Source of the DNA: Mycolicibacterium moriokaense
GTDB taxonomy: Bacteria > Actinomycetota > Actinomycetes > Mycobacteriales > Mycobacteriaceae
DNA length: 64,000 nt
Assembly: GCF_003347205.1 (NCBI RefSeq)
Contig: NZ_QQBJ01000002.1
Span: forward strand, 248,001 to 312,000
Direction of reading: 5' to 3'
The notes below the pieces were generated by a model that was not told the origin of the DNA, searched no databases, and worked only from the letters and a program-made list of their open reading frames with translations. Position numbers and translations under genes: made by a program. Each line of letters begins with the position of its first letter. Position 1 is the stretch's first letter. Below are positions 30,401-39,229 of this stretch, in pieces.

Positions 30401-31501
30401 TCACCCCGCGGCCGCCAACGCGGGGATCGGCGCCGTGACGTTCAGCCCGTGTTCGCGGATCGCCCCGAACATTACGAGCCCCAGCCCCGGCGCATCGTCG
30501 GAAAGCCTGACCGAATGCACCCCGAGGTCGCGCAGTATCCATGCGGTGATCTCCGACATCCGTTCGGCCGCGGGCTCGTCGCGATCGAACAGCCCGCACG
30601 CGCGCACCGCCGCGGACGGGCGCAGGTAGACGAGCATGCCGGTATCCCTGGCCCTCATCGTCGCCAGCGCGGTGTCGAGTTCGTCGCCGCAGCGGCAGTC
30701 GGTCGATCCGAACACATCACCGGTGAGGCACTCGAGGTGGATGTGCAGCGGCATGGGCACGTCGGGGTCGGCCGCGCCGATGAACACCACCAGATGCTCG
30801 CCGCCGGCGTGCACATCGCGGAAGCCGATGACGCGAGAGGCGCCCAGCGGCGTGGGCAGCACCGCCTCCGCGGTGCGCACGACCTGTGGTTCGGTGCGCC
30901 GCCGGTGCTCGGCGATGTCGTCGATCGAGAGAAGCGCCAGCCTGTGCCGGTCGGCGAACTCGATCAGTTCGGCGCCGTCGGCCATCGCGGCCGGGTGCGC
31001 GCGGGAGACGATCTCGCTCAGCGCCGCCGCCGGTCGCCGCCCGGCCATGCGGGCCAGGTCAACCGCCGCCTCGGCGGCACCGCGGCGCGCCAACACCCCG
31101 CCTGCGGCGACCTGTACCGGGACGACGTGGCCCGGGCGGCGGAAGTCGGACGCCTCCGATTCTCCGGCGGCGAGTGCGGCGATGGTCCGGGCGCGGTCGG
31201 TCGCCGAGATTCCGGTGCCGGTGCCGTGCCAGTCGACGGTCACGCGGTGCGCGGCGGCGGGGCGATCACCGTCACCGCGGCACATCGGCGGCAGATGCAG
31301 CCGCTCGCACTCGGTCGCAGGCAACGCCACCCGGAGGTAGCCGGAGGTGTGCCGGACTGCGAAGGCGACCAGCGTGGCCGTCGCGGCCTCGGCTGCGAAG
31401 GCAAGATACCCCTTGGCCGCGGCGTCGTCGGTGAGCACGACGGGGCGTCCCGCCGCGAGGGCCGTTGTCGCCCGGCGCACCCGCACGTCGGTGGTCCTCA
31501 T
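30401..31501 (-). CDS. ribA1: RibA1-like protein: degenerate DHBP synthase plus GTP cyclohydrolase II domains
   Basis: The 366-residue protein has a RibB-like half (1 to about 195) and a RibA-like half (about 200-360). In the RibB half the canonical RENEGD metal/substrate loop after DD25-26 is replaced by AAAKGY, and the HTEA histidine motif reads GAAEA. In the RibA half the zinc cysteines survive (ECLTGDVFGSTDCRC), but the catalytic QEGRGIGL loop is replaced by RPSAAVRACGL and the following segment is shortened. It is therefore unlikely to make riboflavin precursors. It overlaps the flavin-reductase gene by ATGA. It corresponds to Rv1940. Confidence 0.88.
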   Translation of the reverse strand: MRTTDVRVRRATTALAAGRPVVLTDDAAAKGYLAFAAEAATATLVAFAVRHTSGYLRVALPATECERLHLPPMCRGDGDRPAAAHRVTVDWHGTGTGISATDRARTIAALAAGESEASDFRRPGHVVPVQVAAGGVLARRGAAEAAVDLARMAGRRPAAALSEIVSRAHPAAMADGAELIEFADRHRLALLSIDDIAEHRRRTEPQVVRTAEAVLPTPLGASRVIGFRDVHAGGEHLVVFIGAADPDVPMPLHIHLECLTGDVFGSTDCRCGDELDTALATMRARDTGMLVYLRPSAAVRACGLFDRDEPAAERMSEITAWILRDLGVHSVRLSDDAPGLGLVMFGAIREHGLNVTAPIPALAAAG

Positions 31502-32013
31502 TCGCAGGACCCCGCCCCGCACGCATCGAGTCGGCGAAACCGGCTGCCGTGGAACACAAGTGGTGGCGTATCAACATCTGCGGCCATCGAACAGATCCGC
31601 AGCAGCGCGATGGTGTGATCGCCAGCCGGAATCTCGCCCTGCAGCGCACAGTCCAGCCATGCGGTGGCGCCCTGCACGACCACCGCGCCACCGGGTAACT
31701 CCGTCCAATGCACCCCCGCGAACCGATCACCGGCCTTGCGCGACAGGTGCAGACACGTCTGGCCGTGCTGTTCGGCCAGCACGCTGACACCGAGCCGTGG
31801 GCGATCACTCAGCCTCGGCCACGTCGTCGAGCTGTTCTGGACGCAGATCGACACCAGCGGTGGGGCCATCGACACCGACGTGAAAGAGCTGGCCGCCATT
31901 CCGACCGGGTCGCCGCCGACGGTCGCGCAGACGGCGATCACCCCAGACGGAAAGCATCCGAAAACACGGCGCAACTCGGTGTCGTCGAGATGTGGCGCGG
32001 TGGCCGGCATCAT
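31498..32013 (-). CDS. Flavin reductase (split-barrel FMN-binding, Rv1939-like)
   Basis: The 171-residue split-barrel flavin reductase carries FGCFPSGVIAVCA, MAASSFTSVSMAPPLVSICV (the flavin-binding signature with T/S-S-F) and DHTIALLRI near the C-terminus (G-D-H motif). It reduces FMN or FAD with NAD(P)H for a partner monooxygenase, as HsaB does. The obvious partner is the LLM monooxygenase four genes upstream in the same operon. The start lies 18 bp after the epoxide hydrolase stop. Confidence 0.9.
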   Translation of the reverse strand: MMPATAPHLDDTELRRVFGCFPSGVIAVCATVGGDPVGMAASSFTSVSMAPPLVSICVQNSSTTWPRLSDRPRLGVSVLAEQHGQTCLHLSRKAGDRFAGVHWTELPGGAVVVQGATAWLDCALQGEIPAGDHTIALLRICSMAADVDTPPLVFHGSRFRRLDACGAGSCE

Positions 32014-32031
32014 GTCGATCGGGCCCTCCCG

Positions 32032-33087
32032 CTACCGCAGCCCGTGCAGGAAGTCGAGCAGAAGCCGATTGATCTCCTTGGGCTCTTCCTGCTGAATCCA
32101 GTGCCCGACGTCGGCGACCATGTGGGTGCCGCAGTAGTTCGGCATCACCTCGTCGGCACGTTGGATCGCCTCGGCTCCCCACGCGGTACCGACGTCGTGC
32201 TGACCGCCGATGAACACCGCGGGCGGCGTGAGCGGCTTGCCTGCTTGGTCGGCGAGGTCGTGCCAGTCGTTGTCGATGTTGTGGTAGAAGCTCAATGGCC
32301 CGCCGAAGCCGGAGCGCTCGAATTCGCCTGTATAGAAGTCGACGTCCTCGTCGGTGAACCAATCCGGCATCTTCTCGGGGTAGACGAACGCGTCCTTGAG
32401 CCGCGCCCCCTCGGGCATGCACAGCGGGCCCGCGCGGATGACGTCCAGCGGGTCCATGGCTGCCAGGTCCACCCCCGCCGCTTCGGCCGCTCGGATGGCG
32501 GTGATCATGCCGTCGCCGGACACCGTGTAGGTCAGACCCAGCAGCCAGCCGCGCAGATCCTCCTCGATCTCGGCGATGATGCCGTCCTGCGCCGAGAAGT
32601 AGTCCTGGTACCAGACTCTGCCCGGTCCGGCGATCTCGACGTGGTAGTCGTTCGGGCGTCGCTCGCCGAACGGACTGCCGGGCAATGCGATCACCCCTTG
32701 CCCTGCGAAGGGACAACTGAGCCCGGCAACGCCGGCGCAACGGTCGGGATGCAGCCACGCGAACGTCCACGCGACGGGGGCGCCCCAGTCGTGTCCGATC
32801 ACGATGGCCCGGTCCTCACCGTAGGCGTCGATCAGGCCGAGCACGTCGCCGACGAGTTCCTTGATGCGGTAGGCCTTTTGGACGCGGTACTTCGACGACC
32901 GGCCGTACCCGCGCTGGTCGATGGCCACCACGCGGTAACCCGCCTCGGCGAGCACGGGAAGCTGATGACGCCACGAATACCACGACTCGGGGAAGCCGTG
33001 GATCAACACCACCAGCGGGCCCTCGCCCTCTTCTACGGCATGGATCCGGGTGCCGCGGCAGTCCAGCATCCGATGGGTCTGCGCCAT
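32032..33087 (-). CDS. ephB: Alpha/beta-hydrolase epoxide hydrolase EphB (MelH)
   Basis: The 351-residue protein has the epoxide hydrolase signature: HGFPESWYSWRHQ (oxyanion loop), IGHDWGAPVAW with the nucleophilic Asp (about residue 104), a cap domain, and VADVGHWIQQEEP with the catalytic His (about residue 333). Ring-opening tyrosines of the cap are not mapped. ATG at 33087 was chosen over upstream frame extension because the conserved N-terminus starts there. It converts an epoxide to a vicinal diol in the cytoplasm. Place and length match Rv1938. Confidence 0.92.
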   Translation of the reverse strand: MAQTHRMLDCRGTRIHAVEEGEGPLVVLIHGFPESWYSWRHQLPVLAEAGYRVVAIDQRGYGRSSKYRVQKAYRIKELVGDVLGLIDAYGEDRAIVIGHDWGAPVAWTFAWLHPDRCAGVAGLSCPFAGQGVIALPGSPFGERRPNDYHVEIAGPGRVWYQDYFSAQDGIIAEIEEDLRGWLLGLTYTVSGDGMITAIRAAEAAGVDLAAMDPLDVIRAGPLCMPEGARLKDAFVYPEKMPDWFTDEDVDFYTGEFERSGFGGPLSFYHNIDNDWHDLADQAGKPLTPPAVFIGGQHDVGTAWGAEAIQRADEVMPNYCGTHMVADVGHWIQQEEPKEINRLLLDFLHGLR

Positions 33088-33133
33088 GTCTGTCGCCTCT
33101 CTCTTCGTCGAACGGCGTGGGCGGGCCTCGGGA

Positions 33134-35650
33134 CTAACCGATCGCGACTTTTTCGGTGGGCACCAGGAGGTCGGCCTCGGGCACCGTGCGGTTCTCATAA
33201 TTGCGCGCAATCAACGTCTTCTGGCCCGACAGCCTGGTGCGCGCCCATTTGCCGAGTACACGGCATGCGATCTTCGGTCTCATCAGCGTTGACGGGGGTT
33301 TGACCAGGGAAATGACCGCCAGAGTCTGGCGATAGGTGTCGAGGTCGTCGTGCACCGACTCGGTCACGCGATCCATGTACCAGGTCAGCGCGCGGAAATA
33401 GAAGGGGCGCTTGGCGTCGACATCTTTGATCCAGTCGAAACGCAGGTTCTGCTCGCGGATGACGAACCAAGCGGTATCGGCCATCCGGCTGATCTTGCGG
33501 AAGTACCGTCGCGCCAGCTGCCGGTCCGTGGGTCCGCATTTCGCCAACAGGTTCTGCATCTCGCGAACTTCCTTGAGTGCCAGCGACATTCCTAGCCCGG
33601 ATACCGGATCTGCGCTGGTGTAGGCGTCTCCCACCACCAGCAGTGCGCGCGGCAGGTTGCGCTTCTTCTCGTAGCGCAGCCGGAGCATGTTGGGGTAGCG
33701 GAAGTTGTAGATTGGCGAGGCCGGCTTCAGCCCGTCAATGTTCTCCCCCACCACGGGTGACGGCATGAGGTCGGCGAACTCACGGAACTCCTGCGCGGTG
33801 CGCGGCGGTGAGTAACAGTTGTAGCGGACAAGTGAAGTGGACAGGATGGTGCGCGAGCTGTCGATGTAGTACTGCGCGGCATAGGTGTCCTCATAGGGGC
33901 GGTGCGCGTAGCAAATCACCATCACCTTGTCCTGCCACCGCCGTTCGGGTGGCACATGGTGATGCATCGTGGAGTAGAAGCAGTTGATGATGTCCTGCTC
34001 GACTTCGGGGGCCCCGATCCCAATGCGGCCCAGGAACTCCGGAACACGGGTGTTCTTCCCCGAGGCGTCCACCACGAACTCGGTGGGCACCACCTCCAAC
34101 TCGCCGTCGTGGTTCACCGCGACGCCGATCACGGTATTACTGCCGCGGTCGTAGACGAGGTCACCCACCTCCGACTCATAGCGGAACTCGATGCGGGGTT
34201 CGTCGTCCAGCCGACGCCGCACGCACCACTCGAGCAGCGGACGGCCGGCACAGACGATCTGGATGTCGCTGGTGCCGGGCTTCTTCCAGGCGCCGCCCAA
34301 CCGGATGCGGTACTGCGCTGCGATATCGACCTTGAACGCGCCCTCGCGAACCATGTCGTCGACGATGCCGGGGAAGATCCGCTCCAACTCGATCTGGCCT
34401 GCGGCCAGCAGATGGTGCAGGTGCCAGCCCTGCGCGGCACCCGGCCTGCCCTCGCGCCGCGAGTGGCGGCCGTCCTTCTCGAGCACGATCACATGGTCGA
34501 AGGACTCCGTAAGCACTTTGGCCGCCGCGATGCCCGCGATGCTGCCGCCGATGACGACGGCCGTGCCGCGCCCCCGGCGTTGGATGTCCGTCAGGTCCAG
34601 CGACGCTTCATCCAGGCGCGCCGGCGTGCGTCGTCGCAGCGCACCGCTGGGTACGAACTTCTCGTAGTACAGACCGACGCGATGAATCCCGTTGTCGTCA
34701 AGCCAGTTGCGGGTGGCTTCGACCATCCCTGCGGGGCCGCAGAGGTAGACGTCGGCGTCGCCGTCGGCCAGCATCTGCCGGTCCAGCAGGTCGGTGACGA
34801 GCCCGACCGGCCCGGACCAGGCCTCGTCGGGGCTCGCGACGATGACGTGCACCTGCAGATTCGGGATGCGTTGCGCCAGCGCGTCGAGTTCGTCGCGCTT
34901 ACAGAGGTCTTCGGCGGCGCTCACCCCGTACAACAGATGAACCGGGTGCTCGATCCCGGGATCCAGGCTCTGGGCCATCGCCAGGATCGCCGACAGTCCG
35001 GTGCCGCCGGCCACCAGGATCAGCGGCCGCACGACGGGCCGCAGATAGAAGCCGCCCTTGCTGCAGCGCAACGCGATACGGTCGCCGGGTTCCGCCCGCT
35101 CGCGCAGATAGTCCGACATAATGCCGCTGGGCAGCAGTCGGATGATGAACTCGATTTCGTCGCGGCCGTCGGCCGGATGCGCATAGGAGTAATTGCGCCA
35201 CGCATCGGTGCCCGGCACCTGAAGTTGGGCGAACTGACCCGCCTTGTACGCCAGTGGCCCTTCCATACCCGAAACATCCAGGCGCAGAACAGCCGTCGTC
35301 GAGGACAGCCGCTGCACGCCGATCACCACGCCGTGGCCGGTGACCAGGCGTGCCGCGTTGTCGTCGACGGGATATTGAAGGTCGATCACACAGTCCGACA
35401 TCGGAAAGGTCTGACACGTCAGTATCTTTCGCGATTCCCGTTCCACGTCGGACAGGCCTTCGGTGCGACCCATCTCGTACTCACCGGACGCGCAGGTGGC
35501 CACGCACGTCCCACAGATCCCGCTCTGACATTCGTTGACGATCGCCACGCCGTGGCCCTCTGCGGCCTCGAGGACGGTGTGCTCGGGCTCAACCGCCATC
35601 GTCCTCTGCGCGCCGTCTGAATAACGGACGGTGACTTGCCGAGCCTCCAC
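33134..35650 (-). CDS. Ferredoxin-reductase-FAD monooxygenase fusion (Rv1937-like)
   Basis: The 838-residue protein has three parts. Residues 1-90: a plant-type [2Fe-2S] ferredoxin with Cys41, Cys46, Cys49 and Cys79. Residues about 100-340: an FAD/NAD reductase (RNYSYAHP flavin motif, VAGGTGLSAILAM nucleotide loop, YLCGPAGMVEATR). Residues about 360-838: a second FAD fold (VVIGGSIAGIAAAKVL; VVDASGKNTRVPEFL; GDAYTSADPVSGLGMSLALKE) like FAD monooxygenases and geranylgeranyl reductases. It would move electrons from NADH to its own flavin oxygenase or an outside acceptor. The start GTG at 35650 has GGAAGG 11 nt upstream. Rv1937 has almost the same length. Confidence 0.88.
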   Translation of the reverse strand: MEARQVTVRYSDGAQRTMAVEPEHTVLEAAEGHGVAIVNECQSGICGTCVATCASGEYEMGRTEGLSDVERESRKILTCQTFPMSDCVIDLQYPVDDNAARLVTGHGVVIGVQRLSSTTAVLRLDVSGMEGPLAYKAGQFAQLQVPGTDAWRNYSYAHPADGRDEIEFIIRLLPSGIMSDYLRERAEPGDRIALRCSKGGFYLRPVVRPLILVAGGTGLSAILAMAQSLDPGIEHPVHLLYGVSAAEDLCKRDELDALAQRIPNLQVHVIVASPDEAWSGPVGLVTDLLDRQMLADGDADVYLCGPAGMVEATRNWLDDNGIHRVGLYYEKFVPSGALRRRTPARLDEASLDLTDIQRRGRGTAVVIGGSIAGIAAAKVLTESFDHVIVLEKDGRHSRREGRPGAAQGWHLHHLLAAGQIELERIFPGIVDDMVREGAFKVDIAAQYRIRLGGAWKKPGTSDIQIVCAGRPLLEWCVRRRLDDEPRIEFRYESEVGDLVYDRGSNTVIGVAVNHDGELEVVPTEFVVDASGKNTRVPEFLGRIGIGAPEVEQDIINCFYSTMHHHVPPERRWQDKVMVICYAHRPYEDTYAAQYYIDSSRTILSTSLVRYNCYSPPRTAQEFREFADLMPSPVVGENIDGLKPASPIYNFRYPNMLRLRYEKKRNLPRALLVVGDAYTSADPVSGLGMSLALKEVREMQNLLAKCGPTDRQLARRYFRKISRMADTAWFVIREQNLRFDWIKDVDAKRPFYFRALTWYMDRVTESVHDDLDTYRQTLAVISLVKPPSTLMRPKIACRVLGKWARTRLSGQKTLIARNYENRTVPEADLLVPTEKVAIG

Positions 35651-35680
35651 GCGGGCGCCCCTTCCTACCAGTGCCGTCGA

Positions 35681-36790
35681 TCAGACTGCCGCGATGGACT
35701 GCTTCGCGGCGATGCGGGCGTTCAGCCTCGGCATGACCTCTTCGGCGAGCAACCGCATCGAGTCCTTCCACGGGCCGGGGTTCTCGCTGTAGTCGAAGCC
35801 GAGGATCAACAGATGACCGAAACCACCGACCTGGTCGTAGGTGGCCTCCAGCTTGTCCACCACCGTCTCGACCGATCCGACGACGAAGGTGTTCTCGGCC
35901 AGGTATTCCGGCGTGACGTCGGCGTCGGGCACGGCGGCGTCATGCTTGTAGAACTTCGTCATGCCCATCGTCTTGAACGTCGGCAGCACGTATTCGCGCA
36001 TGTTGCGCCCCAGCATGCCGTCCACGGCGTACCGGAATGCCTTTTCGTCCGTTTCCGCCACCACCACCTCGCGCACCAGTCGCCACTGGCCGCGATCGGG
36101 AGTCCGGCCGCTGCGCGCCGCCCCTTCTAGCACCGCATCCCAGTGCGTCGCGACATAGTCGGTGTTCAGGTCGAGGCTCATCGGTATATAGCCGCGTTCG
36201 CCTGCGAGCTTGAGCGTTTCGGAGCCCGCGGAAAAGCCGGTGACGCCGATCGGCGGATGGGGCCGTTGGAACGGCTTGATGTGGCGGCGCATCAGCCCGT
36301 CGTACATCGGCGCGATGCCGTTGGCGTTCCAGTACTTTCCGCGATGCTCCCAGGGCCCGTCCTCGGTCCAGACGCGCAGCATGATCTCCAGTGCCTCGCG
36401 GGTCATCTCGCGATGCTCACCGTTGTGGCCGTCGACGTCGAACAACGCCCAGTCGCCGGGGATGCCGCTGGCACCGACGCCGAGCATGAACCGGCCCTGC
36501 GCCAGGTGGTCGAAATAAGCGACGCGGTGCGCCAATTCGACGGGATGGTGATACGGCAGCAGGTGCGCGCCCGGCGCGACCTTGATCGACTTCGTGCGGA
36601 GCAACGCCTGGGCCAGAAGCAGATCCGGCGCGCAGATCGGTTCCCACGGCACCGTGAAGTGTTCCCCGACCCAGGCTTCGACGTAGCCCAACTGGTCGGC
36701 CAACTCGATGATCTCGAGGTCCCACTGGGTGGCGTCGTAAAGGCTGCGCTCCGGCGGGTGCGCCGGCATGAGGAAAATTCCGATCTCCAT
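35681..36790 (-). CDS. melF: LLM-class flavin-dependent monooxygenase (Rv1936-like, mel2)
   Basis: The 369-residue TIM-barrel monooxygenase of the bacterial luciferase family carries VGEHFTVPWEPICAPDLLLA, GVGASGIPGDWALF, PIGVTGFSAGSETLKLAGERG and GFGHLLILGFDY. Among family members it resembles limonene/alkane-type monooxygenases. It needs reduced FMN, probably from the flavin reductase in the same operon. ATG at 36790 was chosen because AGAAGGG lies 6 nt upstream; a TTG two codons earlier overlaps the spacing. It is the first gene of the mel2 operon, divergent from echA13 across the region holding the second 46-nt element. Confidence 0.9.
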   Translation of the reverse strand: MEIGIFLMPAHPPERSLYDATQWDLEIIELADQLGYVEAWVGEHFTVPWEPICAPDLLLAQALLRTKSIKVAPGAHLLPYHHPVELAHRVAYFDHLAQGRFMLGVGASGIPGDWALFDVDGHNGEHREMTREALEIMLRVWTEDGPWEHRGKYWNANGIAPMYDGLMRRHIKPFQRPHPPIGVTGFSAGSETLKLAGERGYIPMSLDLNTDYVATHWDAVLEGAARSGRTPDRGQWRLVREVVVAETDEKAFRYAVDGMLGRNMREYVLPTFKTMGMTKFYKHDAAVPDADVTPEYLAENTFVVGSVETVVDKLEATYDQVGGFGHLLILGFDYSENPGPWKDSMRLLAEEVMPRLNARIAAKQSIAAV

Positions 36791-36887
36791 CTTCAACCCT
36801 TCTCAAGTTGTGGTCGATCTCGGATCACGACGCGGAACGCGCCTGATCCGGGACTTCCGCCGGGCTCTCGCCTGACCGCCAGCTGCG

Positions 36888-36933
36888 ACGTACAACACAG
36901 TACTAGCAATATACATCACTTCGCGCAAGTGGC
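36888..36933 (-). promoter_or_regulatory. 46-nt asymmetric element, copy B (candidate Mce3R operator)
   Basis: Reverse complement of this segment shows GCCACTTG, 7 variable bases, TGATGTAT, TTG, TAGTACTGT, TGTACGT with exactly the spacing of copy A at 27786-27831. It lies in the 307-bp gap between the divergent mel2 and echA13-fadE operons, which otherwise holds no gene. The AT-rich stretch about 36940-36990 just beside it probably carries promoter elements. Confidence 0.75.
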
Positions 36934-37097
36934 AGTTTGCTTCGCTATTTACGCTTCTGATGATTTATCTGGCGCGTATTGGCTATGGACATATTGCGAC
37001 GGAGCCGCGTAACCTCGCCAACGTCACCCACCCGTGCCCTCTGACACCTCACGGCGCGGCCCGGGCGGCCGACTTCACCGGAAGCAGGGAGCCATTC

Positions 37098-37994
37098 GTG
37101 CCGGATTTCGACTACGTCGGCTATGAGGTCATCGACGGCGGCCGCATCGCCGTCATCACGCTCAACCGCCCCCACCAGCGCAATGCCCAGAACCGCGGCA
37201 TGCTCGTCGAGTTGGGCGCGGCGTTCACCCTCGCCGAGGCCGACGACCAGGTCCGGGTGGTGATCCTGCGCGGCGCCGGTTCGTCGTTCTCCGCCGGGCA
37301 CGACCTCGGCTCCTCCGACGACGTCCGCGAACGCACCCCGGGCCCCGAACAGCACCCCACCTACCGGTGCAACGGCGGGACGTTCGGCGGGGTCGAGTCG
37401 CGAAACCGGCAGGAATGGCACTACTTCTTCGAGAACACCAAGCGATGGCGCAATCTGCGCAAGATCACCGTCGCCGAGGTGCACGGGATGGTGCTGTCGG
37501 CGGGGCTGATGCTGGCGTGGTGCTGCGATCTCATCGTCGCGGGTGAGGACACTGTGTTCGCCGACGTCGTCGGGACCCGTCTCGGTATGTGCGGGGTGGA
37601 GTACTTCGGCCACCCCTGGGAGTTCGGCCCGCGCAAGGCCAAGGAACTGCTGCTCACCGGGGACTCGCTGGACGCCGATGAGGCACACGCCATCGGCATG
37701 GTCAGCAAGGTGTTTCCCAACGACCAATTGGCCGACCACACGGTGGAATTCGCCCGGCGGATCGCGCGGCTGCCAACGGTGGCGGCATTGTTGATCAAGG
37801 AGTCGGTGAACCAGACGGTCGACGCCATGGGCTTCTCGACGGCACTCGACGCCTGCTTCAAGATCCACCAGCTCAACCACGCGCATTGGAGCGAGGTGAC
37901 CGGTGGCACGTTGTCCTACGGCACCGTCGACTACGGGCTCGACGACTGGCGCGTCGCACCGGAGATCCTGCCCGCGACCAAGCGGCGGCCGTGA
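37098..37994 (+). CDS. echA13: Enoyl-CoA hydratase/isomerase family protein EchA13
   Basis: The protein has about 298 residues of the crotonase fold: [14 protein letters not shown] at the start, oxyanion-hole loop [13 protein letters not shown], second loop [19 protein letters not shown], and [20 protein letters not shown]. One of the two classic catalytic glutamates is not obvious, so activity may be isomerase-like. GTG at 37098 has AGGGAG 6 nt upstream; the longer in-frame start at 36960 would run into the promoter region. It matches Rv1935c in place. It heads an operon with two acyl-CoA dehydrogenases and a double acyl-CoA ligase. Confidence 0.88.
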   Translation: MPDFDYVGYEVIDGGRIAVITLNRPHQRNAQNRGMLVELGAAFTLAEADDQVRVVILRGAGSSFSAGHDLGSSDDVRERTPGPEQHPTYRCNGGTFGGVESRNRQEWHYFFENTKRWRNLRKITVAEVHGMVLSAGLMLAWCCDLIVAGEDTVFADVVGTRLGMCGVEYFGHPWEFGPRKAKELLLTGDSLDADEAHAIGMVSKVFPNDQLADHTVEFARRIARLPTVAALLIKESVNQTVDAMGFSTALDACFKIHQLNHAHWSEVTGGTLSYGTVDYGLDDWRVAPEILPATKRRP

Positions 37995-37998
37995 CCCG

Positions 37999-39228
37999 AT
38001 GGACGTCGACTATCCCCCCGAAGCAGAGGCGTTCCGCCGCCGCATCCGCGCGTTCCTGGCCGAGCATCTGCCGCCCGACTGGGCGGGGGCCGGCGCGCTT
38101 GCGCCGTCCGAGCGCGAGGTGTTCGGCAGGCGGTGGCGCCGGCTGCTCGGCCGCCACGGACTGATCGCCGTGTCCTGGCCGGCGGAGTACGGCGGAGCCG
38201 GTCTGTCGGCGATAGAGCAGGTGGTGCTGGCCGAGGAGTTCGCCCGCGCGAGCGCCCCGGAGCAGGCCGAAAACGATCGCTTCGGCATTCAACTGCTCGG
38301 CAACACGCTGATCGCGCTCGGCTCGCAGGAGCAGAAGATGCGCCTGCTGCCGCGCATCCTGTCCGGCGAGGACCGCTGGTGTCAGGGCTTCTCCGAACCC
38401 GAGGCGGGATCGGACCTGGCGTCCGTGCGAACCAGGGCCGTGCTCGACGGCGGCGAGTGGGTGCTGAGCGGGCAGAAGATCTGGACGTCGGCGGGTACGA
38501 CGGCCAACTGGATCTTCGTCCTCGCCCGCACGGATCCCGATGCGGCCAAGCACAAAGGCCTTTCACTGCTCCTGGTGCCGATGGACCAGCCCGGTGTCGA
38601 GGTTCGCCCGATCGTCAACGCCGCCGGGCACGCATCGTTTTGCGAGGTCTTCTTCACCGAAGCCCGCACGCCTGCCGACAACGTGGTCGGCGGAGTCGGC
38701 GGCGGATGGTCGGCCGCGATGACCCTGCTCGGCTTTGAACGCGGGTCGCAGGCGACCACGGCGGCCCTCGACTTCGGCCGTGACCTGCGACGGTTACACG
38801 ACCTCGCCACCGACCGGGGGCTGCACACAGATCCGCGCATCCGTGACGCGCTGGCGTGGTGTCACTCGCGGGTCCAGATCATGCGCTACCTCGGCTATCG
38901 CGACCTGACGTTGTCATTGGCCGGGCGCCGACCAGGGGCCGAGGCCGCGATCAACAAGGTGATCTGGAGCGAGTACTTCCGGCGACAGACCCAACTCGCC
39001 GCCGAGATCCTCGGGCCCGAAGCGCTTGTCTATGACGGACCAGGTAACGGCGCAGCACTGATAACGCCAGAGCCGGGCACCGTAAACACCGCCGCTTGCT
39101 GGCTGGACCAGCTGCTCTACAGCCGCGCGGCCACCATCTATGCGGGCAGTTCGCAGATCCAGCGCAATGTGATCGGTGAGCAATTGTTGGGACTGCCCAA
39201 GGAACCTCGTCTGGAACCCGTTCACTGA
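37999..39228 (+). CDS. fadE17: Acyl-CoA dehydrogenase FadE17
   Basis: The 409-residue acyl-CoA dehydrogenase fold carries [21 protein letters not shown], the flavin-binding [15 protein letters not shown] and [14 protein letters not shown], and the C-terminal [20 protein letters not shown]. The partner gene directly after it is a second, shorter FadE. Such adjacent pairs in mycobacteria usually form mixed alpha2beta2 enzymes on bulky or steroid-like acyl-CoAs. It starts 4 bp after echA13. Length equals the Rv1934c product as I recall it. Predicted step: alpha-beta desaturation of an acyl-CoA. Confidence 0.9.
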   Translation: MDVDYPPEAEAFRRRIRAFLAEHLPPDWAGAGALAPSEREVFGRRWRRLLGRHGLIAVSWPAEYGGAGLSAIEQVVLAEEFARASAPEQAENDRFGIQLLGNTLIALGSQEQKMRLLPRILSGEDRWCQGFSEPEAGSDLASVRTRAVLDGGEWVLSGQKIWTSAGTTANWIFVLARTDPDAAKHKGLSLLLVPMDQPGVEVRPIVNAAGHASFCEVFFTEARTPADNVVGGVGGGWSAAMTLLGFERGSQATTAALDFGRDLRRLHDLATDRGLHTDPRIRDALAWCHSRVQIMRYLGYRDLTLSLAGRRPGAEAAINKVIWSEYFRRQTQLAAEILGPEALVYDGPGNGAALITPEPGTVNTAACWLDQLLYSRAATIYAGSSQIQRNVIGEQLLGLPKEPRLEPVH

Positions 39229-39229
39229 C

